The position numbers and the translations under genes were made by a program. The notes beneath the pieces were generated by a model that saw nothing but the letters and a program-made list of their open reading frames with translations, had not been told where the DNA came from and searched no databases. 64,000 nucleotides of DNA from Treponema primitia ZAS-1 (GTDB lineage Bacteria; Spirochaetota; Spirochaetia; Treponematales; Breznakiellaceae), in assembly GCF_000297095.1 (NCBI RefSeq), contig NZ_AEEA01000113.1, forward strand, positions 50,881-114,880, given 5' to 3'. Of the stretch, positions 51,773-61,069 are shown in pieces (the first letter of the stretch is position 1; every line of letters begins with the position of its first letter).

Positions 51773-51872
51773 TCTCAGGGAAAGCCCATCGTTTAGAACT
51801 ATCAAAAAACGTCTAACTGCTTATAATATAAAGACTTATCTAATACAAGCCTCGCCTAAGACAGTATCATTT

Positions 51873-51916
51873 ACTGTCAACAAAGTCAAGATTTTGTTGA
51901 CAGTTTTGTTGACAGT
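51873..51916. repeat. Three copies of a 12-mer, one inverted and two in tandem
   Basis: ACTGTCAACAAA at 51873-51884; its inverse TTTGTTGACAGT at 51893-51904 and again immediately at 51905-51916. The arrangement resembles a repressor or recombinase binding array. No adjacent gene explains it clearly. Confidence 0.75.
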
Positions 51917-51929
51917 AAGGTACTTAAAT

Positions 51930-51997
51930 GGGTTTGCCGGGGAGAGGAAAGAGTAGATTTGGGGTTGATTTTTGGCAAAATGCACTAAGAGGCGGTA
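51930..51997 (+). repeat. Uninterrupted repeat A+B
   Basis: Half A (GGGTTTGCCG to TTGGCAAA) followed directly by half B (AAATGCACTAAGAGGCGGTA). It appears to be the unoccupied version of the site that holds brnTA at 49832-50592. Confidence 0.75.
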
Positions 51998-52036
51998 CAC
52001 CTTGGGGCCCCTTAATTTGTATCTTTTTATCTCCCA

Positions 52037-52624
52037 CTATTTTGTTCCTGTTTTTTTAATCACGGCAACTTTCCTCCTCTGAAGAGTATGGTCCATTTCC
52101 GGCGAAGCTTTTTTTTCATCTCTCATTTTATCACCTATTTCTTTTAGTAGATCTATAAGGGGCTCAGGATCTGATTCTTCTTCTTCAATGGACTCAATAT
52201 CTGGTTCCTCTTCATCAATGGGCTCAACGGTTTTCCCCGGCACATAGCTATTAGGGGACAAAATACTTGCAACTGTGAGGATAAAATTTTCCCAACTTTC
52301 TCCCTTAAAAATATTGTCATCTATGATGATTTTCTTTGAGGACTTTAGAGCCTCATGAATAAAGGTAAATTTTTTACCCTCTTTTAGTCCAAAATATTCA
52401 GCATACTTAATGACAAGTTCAAGAGACATCCCATTAGGGTTATTTTCATATTGCGAAAGCCGTGCTTGTTTCCCCTTTTCCAAGCCTTCCTTGGTTTTAG
52501 TTACCATGCCTAGATCTAAAGCCATTTTTTCCATTGTAACGCCTTTTTCTCTGCGTAGTACATCACATTGCTTTTTAAAAACCGAATATTGGAACCTAGA
52601 TAATTTCCCTTTTTTATTCTTCAT
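52037..52624 (-). CDS. XRE-family HTH regulator with acidic linker
   Basis: A 195-residue protein. The first 85 residues form an XRE/Cro-type helix-turn-helix (CDVLRREKGVTMEKMALDLG ... RLSQYENNPNGMSLELVIKYAEYFGL). A very acidic segment (DEEEPDIESIEEEESDPEP) and a basic tail follow. No effector domain is recognised. Its upstream region is very AT-rich and contains paired 17-base repeats (52763-52800) that may be its operators. Likely a phage- or island-type regulator. Confidence 0.8.
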   Translation of the reverse strand: MKNKKGKLSRFQYSVFKKQCDVLRREKGVTMEKMALDLGMVTKTKEGLEKGKQARLSQYENNPNGMSLELVIKYAEYFGLKEGKKFTFIHEALKSSKKIIIDDNIFKGESWENFILTVASILSPNSYVPGKTVEPIDEEEPDIESIEEEESDPEPLIDLLKEIGDKMRDEKKASPEMDHTLQRRKVAVIKKTGTK

Positions 52625-52762
52625 AATTTATATTATATAAAGTATTTACAATAATGTATAGATATAAGAAATGATTTATAAAAATTACTGAATAATCTTT
52701 AAAAACTGTAAATCCATAACATACATTTAGAATCATTTTATGGCATTCGATAAGGATAAATG

Positions 52763-52800
52763 ATACTATGTTAAAATATTCCTATACTATATTAAAATAT
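52763..52800. promoter_or_regulatory. Paired direct repeats upstream of the XRE gene
   Basis: ATACTATGTTAAAATAT at 52763-52779 and ATACTATATTAAAATAT at 52784-52800, 21 bases apart (two helical turns), within an AT-rich stretch without genes (52625-52878). Confidence 0.45.
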
Positions 52801-52878
52801 AATTATATAATATTACCTTTATTGAATATTTTATAAATCGTGTCAACTATATGTAACTGATCCCCTCTTATATGGTGA

Positions 52879-53237
52879 TGGAAACTCCCTTCACACCTTT
52901 TTTACGAGTATAGCTCTGATCCTTCGATTATTAAGCCTTACCACCGCGAAAACCTCTGGGCCGCCTATTGTCGCCGGGGAGACTCCATGATAGACGAACA
53001 CATACACAATGGTGATGCCGTTGTATACCATCCCGGCCAAACCGAAGGTAATGGTATCTATGTCCTGTCCCTGGACATCGCCCTACGGGTCAAGCGCGTG
53101 TCCTTTGACGACCTGCCCCGAGATCAGTCTCCCTCATCAGCGCTAACGCCGCTTATCCCCTCCGGCAAATAACCGGGGAGGAACTGGAAAATCTGCGGAT
53201 TGGGGGGCGTGTAGTTACTTGCGTGTATAAGGTTTGA
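52879..53237 (+). pseudogene. Decayed S24 (LexA/phage-repressor-type) peptidase domain
   Basis: From 52879 a frame reads ... IIKPYHRENLWAAYCRRGDS and MIDEHIHNGDAVVYHPG, with the catalytic Ser in GDSM, then YVLSLDIALRVKRVSFDDL with the general-base Lys. At about 53112-53120 (a CCCC run) the similarity shifts frame to VSLISANAAYPLRQITGEEL and ends at TGA 53235. The N-terminal HTH is missing and an in-frame stop lies just upstream. It is the relic of a self-cleaving prophage or island repressor. Confidence 0.72.
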
Positions 53238-53271
53238 GGGTATAATATAGCCATAAATAAAGGAAATTTTT

Positions 53272-53496
53272 ATGCCTGAACCAGCGAAAAGAGACCACAA
53301 AGCCCCGAAGTTTCTCGAAATTTCCATTAAGGACAGCGATGGCAAGGTCTGGACCACCCTATACGCCCAGGCTAAAGACTTTTCCACCGGTTCGGTTGGC
53401 TACTATGCCTCCGAAAAAACCACCAACCCGGAAAGCGGGGAGCGGTATCAATGTGGACTGTCTTTTACGCTGATTGGGTCTAAGCCAGGGAAATAA
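53272..53496 (+). CDS. Small hypothetical protein
   Basis: A 74-residue, mostly polar protein without signal peptide or membrane segment; it contains KDSDGKVWTTLYAQAKDFSTG and looks like a small beta-sheet fold. AAGGAAA precedes ATG 53272 and composition is gene-like. I do not recognise a family. It may belong to the decayed island element beside it. Confidence 0.6.
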   Translation: MPEPAKRDHKAPKFLEISIKDSDGKVWTTLYAQAKDFSTGSVGYYASEKTTNPESGERYQCGLSFTLIGSKPGK

Positions 53497-53612
53497 GACT
53501 AAGTGTTAAGTACAATAATCGGTGATATCGTGGGTTCTCGCATTAGATGGCATATTATAAAGAAAAAGGGTTCCATTTATCTGTTCGGTCAGGAAGTCCA
53601 GGGGGAATCTCT

Positions 53613-56600
53613 ATGCCAGATTTTATAACACAAATCAAAAAAATTGGAATTCTTGTTGAAACATATGAGTCACATTACGAACAGTATCATCGCTCAACTT
53701 ATAACGAGACAGAAGTTCGTGTGGATTTTGTGAACCCTTTGTTTCAAGCTCTAGGATGGGATGTCCTTAATGAGAGGAGATTACCACAGCACCTCCGAGA
53801 AGTCAAGCATGAAGCAAATGTCGTTGTAGAAGAAGCTGGCGAGAGTCGAAAGAAACGCCCTGATTATTGTTTTCGTGCTGGAACAGAATCGTGTTTTTTT
53901 TTGGAAACAAAAAAACCTGCCGTGGATATAAAAACAGCGACTGAACCTGCATTTCAGTTGAGACGCTATGGGTGGAGTGGAAATCTGTCCGTCTCAATCC
54001 TTACGAACTTCACGGATTTACTGATTTATGATTGCTCAATTCGTCCTCTTGAAAATGACCCTGCGAACAAAGCGCTAGTTGCCCATTATCATTACACTGA
54101 CTACGCTGATAAGTTCGAGGAGATATTCTCTCTAATTTCTAAGGATGCTGTAGTGTCAGGCATATTTGCTGACAGATTTTCAAATATTAATTCATCACTG
54201 ATGAAAGAGCCCTTTGATGATTATTTTTTGAATCAAATACGGCGTTGGCGTAATGTTCTAAGCCAAGACCTCCTAATTAACAACAGCTATTTGAACACAG
54301 AAGAACTGAATATATTTGTACAGAAAATTCTAAACCGCATCGTATTCTTGCGTATATGTGAAGATCGCAGTTTTGAACAATTCGAGGCACTCAAAGCAAT
54401 CACTACTTATCCTCAGTTAAAAGAATTGTTTATTATTGCCGATCGAAAATACGACTCAGGCTTGTTTGATTTAATTGACGAGCAGACTCTAATTATATCA
54501 GATAATGTTATCGTAGATATTTTCAGGGACCTTTATTACCCGAATGGTTCATATGAATTCAGTGTGGTAGATCCTTATATCATAGGTCAAATATATGAAA
54601 TCTTCCTTATTGAAACCATCACCATAACCGAAGATGGGTCTATTAGTTGTGAGGAAAAACCAGAAGCTGTGGATTCTCAGGGTACGGTCAACACTCCAAA
54701 GAACATTGCAGATTTTATTGTTGAAGAAACTCTTTTGCAGCTATTTTATGGCAAGACACCAGACGAAATATCAAGCTATCATATCGCCGATATTTGTTGT
54801 GGCTCTGGAAATTTTCTGGTGTCGGCTTTTGAGTATATTGTTAACCATTATATTGAGTATTACAAAAGTGTTTCGCTAGATGATTATTTGCATCGTGGAT
54901 TTCTTCTGCCTACCGCAGATGTGCAGACTTTTAATCTGTCTTATGCCATCAAGCGTCAGATACTTATAAATAATATCTTCGGTGTCGATATAGATGCTCT
55001 TGCTACTGAAGTCACGAAGCTGAGTCTTTTGCTTAAATTGCTCGAAAATGTTTCAGTTGATGAACTTGATGAATATATATTAGCAAGCAGGCAGAAAGCT
55101 CTACCAGATTTAAGTGAAAACATCAAAAATGGCAATAGTCTGATTGATAGTACATACACTGAATTTAATAGCGCAATTCTTGAAGATATGAGTTTATTGG
55201 CAAAAATCAAAATGTTCGATTGGGATCATGAATTTAAACACACAACATTTGACGCAATTATTGGTAATCCGCCATATATTCGCGTTCAAAAAATGGTTCA
55301 CTATTCTCCAGAAGAGTATCGATATTACAAAGCTGATGCTTCAGTATATGAAACAGCTTCAGCAGAATTGCTAGATAAATATTATTTATTCATTGAACGT
55401 GCCCTTTCATTATTATCCAACAAGGGCTTTCTTGGATATATTGTCCCGCATAGATTCATGAATACGAAATCTGGTGTAACGCTACGCAAATGGCTTTCCG
55501 AACGTAAAGTAATCAAGAAGGTTGCGCATTTCGGAACCCATCAAGTATTTCCCGGACGATCGACTTACACATGTGTTATAATATTAACGGTTGGGGGACA
55601 AGAAACATTCGAAATTGGATTTGTTGATAATTGGAGTAAATTTCTTTTTGATCATACGACAATATACGATACATATAAATCATCAGTCCTAAGTACAGCT
55701 CCGTGGACTTTCATACCGGGATCGATTAAAGCTGCTTTGAAAAAGGTCTCGCAGCACTGTGTCAGGCTAGATGCCTTAACTGAGATATTTGTCGGTGTTC
55801 AAACTAGTGCTGATACAACCTATATCATCCATCAAGTTCGGGAAGATAATAAATATGTGTATTTTACAGACAAGGATGATCGCCCGCAAAAGGTAGAAAA
55901 GCAAATACTGAAAAAAAGCATCTATGATTGCAAAATCAAGAAGTATGAGAGTATTTGTCATAACACTTATATTATTTTTCCATACAAGGCTATTAATGGA
56001 AAACCTGTATTATATACGATTGGCGAAATGATAGCGCAATTTCCATGTGCATACCACTATCTATACTTATATAAAGATGAGCTTGCAGTAAGGAATATGC
56101 CTAACCGAACAGAATCTAATTGGTATGCATATGGTCGCAGTCAAAGCATCCAACGTTTTTTTAGTGGAGAACATTTGATTTGGCCAGTCTTATCAACCGA
56201 CTCTAATTATGTATTTGATGATGAGGTAATCACTTTCACCGGAGGTGGTAACGGACCATATTATGGACTTCTGATTCGCCCAGATACGCAGATGTCCATT
56301 TTTTACATTCAGGCACTATTGAACTTTTGGCTGATGGAATACATTGTAAAAGCAAGTGCAAGTACTTTTAGAGGTGACTACTATTCGCATGGTAAGCAGT
56401 TTGTTGCTTCTTTACCAATATATAAAATTGATTTTAGCAATCCAAATGAGGCAAGATCTCATGCAGAAATCGTACAAGATGTTCGCGGTATCATGGAACT
56501 GTCCAAAAAGAAAAATGTAGCTAAAACCAAAGCAGAAAAAAGCATGCTTGACAGAGCTGTCATCACTAGAGCAAATAGAATAGAAAGCGTCATTAATTCC

Positions 56601-56639
56601 TTTTATGAAGTTACAAATGATGCACAGGTGAATTTATGA
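53613..56639 (+). CDS. Eco57I-like type IIG restriction-modification enzyme
   Basis: A protein of about 1,008 residues. The N-terminal nuclease domain has a PD-(D/E)xK pattern (KKRPDYCF ... CFFLETKKPA), as in type I R-subunit-like N-termini. The gamma-class N6-adenine methyltransferase core has motif I (IADICCGSGNFLVSAF) and catalytic motif IV NPPY (AIIGNPPYIRVQ). A TaqI-type specificity region fills the C-terminus (AHFGTHQVFPGRSTYTCVIIL onward, shown only in part). It both cuts and methylates DNA. It overlaps the second methyltransferase by four bases, the same pairing as Eco57I R and M. The start ATG 53613 follows GGGGGAA. Confidence 0.85.
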   Translation: MPDFITQIKKIGILVETYESHYEQYHRSTYNETEVRVDFVNPLFQALGWDVLNERRLPQHLREVKHEANVVVEEAGESRKKRPDYCFRAGTESCFFLETKKPAVDIKTATEPAFQLRRYGWSGNLSVSILTNFTDLLIYDCSIRPLENDPANKALVAHYHYTDYADKFEEIFSLISKDAVVSGIFADRFSNINSSLMKEPFDDYFLNQIRRWRNVLSQDLLINNSYLNTEELNIFVQKILNRIVFLRICEDRSFEQFEALKAITTYPQLKELFIIADRKYDSGLFDLIDEQTLIISDNVIVDIFRDLYYPNGSYEFSVVDPYIIGQIYEIFLIETITITEDGSISCEEKPEAVDSQGTVNTPKNIADFIVEETLLQLFYGKTPDEISSYHIADICCGSGNFLVSAFEYIVNHYIEYYKSVSLDDYLHRGFLLPTADVQTFNLSYAIKRQILINNIFGVDIDALATEVTKLSLLLKLLENVSVDELDEYILASRQKALPDLSENIKNGNSLIDSTYTEFNSAILEDMSLLAKIKMFDWDHEFKHTTFDAIIGNPPYIRVQKMVHYSPEEYRYYKADASVYETASAELLDKYYLFIERALSLLSNKGFLGYIVPHRFMNTKSGVTLRKWLSERKVIKKVAHFGTHQVFPGRSTYTCVIILTVGGQETFEIGFVDNWSKFLFDHTTIYDTYKSSVLSTAPWTFIPGSIKAALKKVSQHCVRLDALTEIFVGVQTSADTTYIIHQVREDNKYVYFTDKDDRPQKVEKQILKKSIYDCKIKKYESICHNTYIIFPYKAINGKPVLYTIGEMIAQFPCAYHYLYLYKDELAVRNMPNRTESNWYAYGRSQSIQRFFSGEHLIWPVLSTDSNYVFDDEVITFTGGGNGPYYGLLIRPDTQMSIFYIQALLNFWLMEYIVKASASTFRGDYYSHGKQFVASLPIYKIDFSNPNEARSHAEIVQDVRGIMELSKKKNVAKTKAEKSMLDRAVITRANRIESVINSFYEVTNDAQVNL

Positions 56640-58255
56640 AACCTGTTGAAGTATACGACAAACTGCGCGGTGGCTATTATACCCCGAAAGTGATAACAAA
56701 ATTTATAACAGAATGGGCTATTAGATCTTCAACGGATACTGTACTGGAGCCAAGCTGTGGTGACGGTAGTTTTTTAGAAGACATTTGCAGTAGATTAGCT
56801 GAACTGGGGTGTTCTAAAAAGTCCATATTGACCCAAACTATAGGGATTGAACTTGATTCTTCAGAAGCACGGAAAGCAGCGAAATATCCTGCTACTGTTA
56901 TCAACGGAGATTATTTTACATATTATCATAAACATAATTCACTCTATGATGTTGTTGCTGGGAACCCCCCATTCATTAGATATCAAAATTTTAATGAAAA
57001 GTATAGAAAGATTGCTTTTGAACTCATGCAAAAGCATGGGTTTCATCCAAATAGGCTTACAAATATTTGGCTGCCTTTTTTATTATTATCGTGCAAAGCA
57101 TTAACTGATAAAGGGCGTATTGGTATGGTGATACCTGCGGAACTCTTTCAGGTAGATTATGCTGCTGAAGCAAGAAGTTTCATTAGTGAGTATTTTGATA
57201 GTCTTATTCTTATAACATTTAAACAGCTTATCTTTGATGACATACAACAAGAAGTCGTACTTTTGCTAGGTGAAAGAAAATCTAAACAGAAAGGTATTCG
57301 AGTAATAGAACTACAGGGCATAGAAGATTTGATTCAAGGAGTGACTACTCTTGATACTTTTGAAGTAAAAGAGTTAGATCATAGTTCTGAGAAATGGATC
57401 AAATATTATCTTTCCAATAATGAGTTGTGTCTATTAAAAAAGCTGGCTAATGATCCTCGCTTAAGTCTAACCACAGATCTTTTTGAAGTTAATGTCGGGC
57501 TAGTGAGTGGTGAGAATGACTTTTTTGTTATTGGCAAAGAAATTGTTGATCGTTTTAACCTATATAAACATGTTATACCTATTGTCAGTAAAGCGGAACA
57601 GGTTAGTGGTTTGCTATTCTCAAATAATAGCTTAGACGAGATTACAAATAGAAACAAAAGAGTTTTCTTATTCAATCCTAATGATAAGCCTTTTGATGAG
57701 CTATCAAAAGAAGAACAGACCTATATCAAATATGGCGAAAAGTCTGGGTTTCACAGAAACTACAAGTGTCGCATTAGAAAGCGGTGGTATATTGTTCCAA
57801 AGACTTGGTTGCCAGAAGCTTTTCTAATACGTCAGGCTAATCTTTTTACAAAAATTATTCTTAATGAGACAGATGCACTTGTAACCGATACACTTCATAA
57901 AATTAGATTTTTAGATAATGTTGATGGTCGATTAGTGGCAGCGGCGTTTATGAATACGCTTACTTTATCCTTGTCTGAGACTATCGGTCGAAGTTATGGA
58001 GGAGGCGTCCTAACATTCGAACCAGGAGAAATAAGAAAACTGCGAATCCCAATGATTGGAGCTGAAAAACTTGATTTTTCTAAGGTTGACTCTTGGTTAC
58101 GCAACGGTGAAATCGATCAGATATTAACATATACCGATGATGTACTATTACGTAATGGGTTAGGTCTTAAAATAAAGGAAATTAAAACATTACATGACAT
58201 TTGGTTAAAACTACGAGATAGAAGGATCGCTAGGAAGATGAAGCGTGATTTATAA
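56636..58255 (+). CDS. N6-adenine DNA methyltransferase (companion of the type IIG enzyme)
   Basis: A 539-residue TaqI-like gamma methyltransferase: motif X region TPKVITKFITEWAI, motif I LEPSCGDGSFLEDI, motif IV NPPF (VVAGNPPFIRYQ). The C-terminal target-recognition domain is of the Eco57I/TaqI kind. In Eco57I-like systems a separate M enzyme methylates both strands and protects the host. It is coupled to the IIG gene through ATGA. Confidence 0.87.
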   Translation: MKPVEVYDKLRGGYYTPKVITKFITEWAIRSSTDTVLEPSCGDGSFLEDICSRLAELGCSKKSILTQTIGIELDSSEARKAAKYPATVINGDYFTYYHKHNSLYDVVAGNPPFIRYQNFNEKYRKIAFELMQKHGFHPNRLTNIWLPFLLLSCKALTDKGRIGMVIPAELFQVDYAAEARSFISEYFDSLILITFKQLIFDDIQQEVVLLLGERKSKQKGIRVIELQGIEDLIQGVTTLDTFEVKELDHSSEKWIKYYLSNNELCLLKKLANDPRLSLTTDLFEVNVGLVSGENDFFVIGKEIVDRFNLYKHVIPIVSKAEQVSGLLFSNNSLDEITNRNKRVFLFNPNDKPFDELSKEEQTYIKYGEKSGFHRNYKCRIRKRWYIVPKTWLPEAFLIRQANLFTKIILNETDALVTDTLHKIRFLDNVDGRLVAAAFMNTLTLSLSETIGRSYGGGVLTFEPGEIRKLRIPMIGAEKLDFSKVDSWLRNGEIDQILTYTDDVLLRNGLGLKIKEIKTLHDIWLKLRDRRIARKMKRDL

Positions 58256-58299
58256 TGGAGTTATGAAACGTGACTTATGGAATATGGAATATTTCAACA

Positions 58300-58482
58300 A
58301 TGAAAGTTTCTAGTGTTAAATTTGATTCGCTATTCGTGTTTTTTGTTATTAGTGACTATACCAAAAATCGAAAAGCTTTTAATGAATGGATGGAATCGAT
58401 AAAATCAATATACGATTATAATGTATGGTATTACGATATTGATAGGATAATAATAAAACAATCAAATAAGGAAAAAGCATGA
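58300..58482 (+). CDS. Small hypothetical protein in the restriction operon
   Basis: A protein of about 60 residues (KVSSVKFDSLFVFFVISDYT ... WYYDIDRIIIKQSNKEKA). It overlaps the next gene by four bases (ATGA), supporting a real, coupled gene. A GTG at 58270 is an alternative start. I do not recognise a family; the alpha/beta pattern is ferredoxin-like. AT-rich like its neighbours. Confidence 0.5.
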   Translation: MKVSSVKFDSLFVFFVISDYTKNRKAFNEWMESIKSIYDYNVWYYDIDRIIIKQSNKEKA

Positions 58483-59294
58483 AAAAGACAATTTTATTAT
58501 TTATAATGATCGCAGTTGTATTGTATCCTATCATATATATGATATTTATATATGATGGACCTTTTACAACCGGATTTCCTGAATTAACTAAATCTGATTG
58601 GTTAAATTTTTTTGGAACGTATATAAGCGCCATCGCTACAATGCTTATCGGATTGATAGCATTATATCAAAATAAAGTATTTAAAGATGAAAATAGAAAA
58701 ATGCAGGAAGAATTATTTAAAATGCAAAAAGCATTATTGGCAATAGAATCATTTGAAAATATTCCCCAAATAAAATATTTATTAACGGAAGATAGTATAA
58801 AAATAAATAGGGTTGAATATATTCATTTGTTAGATACAAAAGAAACCCAAATAAATGGTAATAACAATAAAAAAATAATTATCAAGTCGAACATTAAAAA
58901 TATTGGGAAGTCATATATTGATCAAATAATATTTAATAGAATGGTAATAATAGGTCATTTTGAGAATGAGAATAAAATATTATTTGATGCTAAACCGTAT
59001 CATACGGGGGATACGTATCTTTGTATTAATGATGAAAAATACATAATATTACAACTTAATAATAATTTTGTAAGTGGTAATCCTGAGCTTCTGAGTATTT
59101 TACTACTGCTGACATTAAAAAATGGAAATGATGAGTTATGGACATTACATCATTATGCTTATTTTTTATTAAAACGAAATGAAATAAGTTATGACGGCTT
59201 GCATTTAACACTAATGAGATTAAATAATATAAATAGTTTTGGTAAAAAAATAGAAGAAAAATTAAATGATAAAAAAAGTGGAAATGACATATAG
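58479..59294 (+). CDS. Membrane protein of the restriction island, unknown function
   Basis: A 271-residue protein with two N-terminal transmembrane helices (TILLFIMIAVVLYPIIYMIF and FFGTYISAIATMLIGLIALY), a short coiled coil (KDENRKMQEELFKMQKALLA) and a cytoplasmic beta-rich domain. That topology recurs in unnamed proteins of defence islands, but I cannot assign a family. It is in the same direction and coupled to the small gene before it. Confidence 0.65.
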   Translation: MKKTILLFIMIAVVLYPIIYMIFIYDGPFTTGFPELTKSDWLNFFGTYISAIATMLIGLIALYQNKVFKDENRKMQEELFKMQKALLAIESFENIPQIKYLLTEDSIKINRVEYIHLLDTKETQINGNNNKKIIIKSNIKNIGKSYIDQIIFNRMVIIGHFENENKILFDAKPYHTGDTYLCINDEKYIILQLNNNFVSGNPELLSILLLLTLKNGNDELWTLHHYAYFLLKRNEISYDGLHLTLMRLNNINSFGKKIEEKLNDKKSGNDI

Positions 59295-59453
59295 TGAAGC
59301 TTCTGAAAAAACCTTTATAACAGAGATACTGCCATGATATAAATTCATATTATTACACGATACAAGTATGTAGATAAAAGACAAGGCTTGATAAAATACG
59401 ATATATTAATTATCATAAAATATGGACTTAAAACTATAGGATTAGGGGATAAT

Positions 59454-60335
59454 ATGGCTAGTGATATTTACAGGACTATATTGCAAAGAGATTTAGAGAC
59501 TTTTGTAAAGACATTCTCGGAAGATGCGCCAAAACTGTTTAAGACTGAAAGCGGAAAACTGTTTCACCCAGGTGAATATGGCCATTATCGAGAAAAAGTA
59601 ACTAAGAGAATATTACGTGCGATGCTTCGCCCAAACGTAAGCATTTCTGATGGTTTTGTTATTACAAAAAATAATGAAATTAGTACTCAATGCGATATTA
59701 TCATATATAATTCAAATCTAACCCCTATCATATCAGAAAACTACGCTAATATGTTTCCGGTAGAGGAGGTAGTTGCTGTTGGCGAAGTGAAATCCAATCT
59801 AACTAGGAGTGAATTTATTGAAGCATTACTGAAACTTGCGGAAATAAAAAAGATGCAAAATGACCGCATAAATCCTATAGAAAATAAATATTTCGATTGG
59901 GAAGAATATTCTCATATGATAACATTTTTAATTTGTAACAGGGTTGATTTTGATATAAAAAAAATTAAATATGAGGATATTTATAAAAATATTGAACGTA
60001 AATATTGGCATAATACAGTATTGAATATTGAGCAAGCAGAGATGTTATATGCTCTTGATTTTAACCAAGCAAGTAAGGAATATAAGGAATTTTTAGTTAA
60101 AAAAAATTATATTTTGGAAGAATTAGTTGCTTACTCTTATCCAGTTCATATTAGAAAAAATTTTGGTATTGTAAAAACCAGACAAAATTATATTTTCATA
60201 AACGAAAAAGATCCATTTTGGCATATACTTCAATTTTTCGTACATATTTCCAAAGGTGTCAATTTTGCGTGGAAATATGAATATGACTTTGTTGAGTACT
60301 TAGGTTTAAATACACGCCCTATTTTTTCATCCTAA
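59454..60335 (+). CDS. DUF6602-family, nuclease-like protein
   Basis: A 293-residue protein with FHPGEYGHYREKVTKRILRA, then TQCDIIIYN and VVAVGEVKSNLT. The D ... ExK arrangement is that of PD-(D/E)xK nucleases and matches DUF6602-type proteins found near restriction systems. AGGGGAT upstream sets ATG 59454. It may be an accessory nuclease of the restriction locus or an independent defence gene; no partner is certain. Confidence 0.7.
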   Translation: MASDIYRTILQRDLETFVKTFSEDAPKLFKTESGKLFHPGEYGHYREKVTKRILRAMLRPNVSISDGFVITKNNEISTQCDIIIYNSNLTPIISENYANMFPVEEVVAVGEVKSNLTRSEFIEALLKLAEIKKMQNDRINPIENKYFDWEEYSHMITFLICNRVDFDIKKIKYEDIYKNIERKYWHNTVLNIEQAEMLYALDFNQASKEYKEFLVKKNYILEELVAYSYPVHIRKNFGIVKTRQNYIFINEKDPFWHILQFFVHISKGVNFAWKYEYDFVEYLGLNTRPIFSS

Positions 60336-60487
60336 TAATTACCTGTAGGTAAGAAACTTTATTCCTTTGCACGCTTATCAATGATGGGTACAACGCATGT
60401 GTCAAGAAAATCCTCAACATCTTAATTTTTGGGTTATGACCGAAACCACTTTGGCATAATTAAATTGAGTTAATAGACAGACTCTAA

Positions 60488-60967
60488 TTAGAACTCTTTA
60501 TAATCCGTAGGAATTGGTATCTGACCAGGTATGGCAAAACGGATTACATCTACTCCAAGGAAGGTCTTGCCTTGATCGACAAATACAAGAGGTAAAAGCT
60601 CTTCGAAGGGACCGATACGACTGGTTATTGTCGAACTATTTTCCCAACTAAGATCAATGTAATAACGCTCGATGTTATCGACATAGACCCGGTAACTAGA
60701 ATCGGAATAACTGAGGGTAGCCTCTTTAACGGTTATGGTCCCTCCGGTATAACTAGGCTGAAGTTTTACCCACTCGGTAAGTAAACCATAAATTCTGAAT
60801 CTAAAACGGACACGATACTCTTGTTTAAGAGAAAGATCGACAAGATAGTTAGAAGCAACTACGTTGCGCGGTCCCTGAAAAATTAATAAAAGAAAGCTGT
60901 AGCCCTCCGCGAAAGCGGCTACGCTAATCAAAAAAAATAAGATGCCTGCCAGAAACTTTTTTCGCAT
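60488..60967 (-). CDS. Exported hypothetical protein
   Basis: A 159-residue protein with a clear signal peptide (KKFLAGILFFLISVAAFAEG) and a predicted all-beta mature domain rich in aromatic and charged residues. It starts after TAAGGAGGTAA. No family is recognised. It is more GC-balanced than the restriction genes beside it. Confidence 0.7.
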   Translation of the reverse strand: MRKKFLAGILFFLISVAAFAEGYSFLLLIFQGPRNVVASNYLVDLSLKQEYRVRFRFRIYGLLTEWVKLQPSYTGGTITVKEATLSYSDSSYRVYVDNIERYYIDLSWENSSTITSRIGPFEELLPLVFVDQGKTFLGVDVIRFAIPGQIPIPTDYKEF

Positions 60968-61069
60968 TACTTACCTCCTTATGCGAAACATATTCATTTT
61001 AACCATTAGCCCATAAAATTCATGTCTAATCTGATATTCCACCATTTAAATATAAAGTTGTATTTCCAA

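Larger units (their letters stand above)
51592..52036. other. Structured non-coding region with remnants
   Basis: A 445-base stretch without a convincing gene. It holds a 13-bp hairpin (51616-51645), a 17-bp inverted repeat enclosing a second hairpin (51675-51756), a tRNA-Asn 3'-half remnant (51731-51772), three copies of a 12-mer (51873-51916) and repeat A+B (51930-51997). Confidence 0.7.

Noticed and set aside
51731..51805. A complete tRNA-Asn gene
   Set aside because: Only the 3' half fits. The bases where the acceptor 5' strand and D-arm should be do not pair or match, and the anticodon stem's 5' side is wrong.
51762..51956. Open frame of 64 codons between the tRNA remnant and repeat A2
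   Set aside because: No ribosome-binding site, no family resemblance, and it runs through the 12-mer array; more likely chance.
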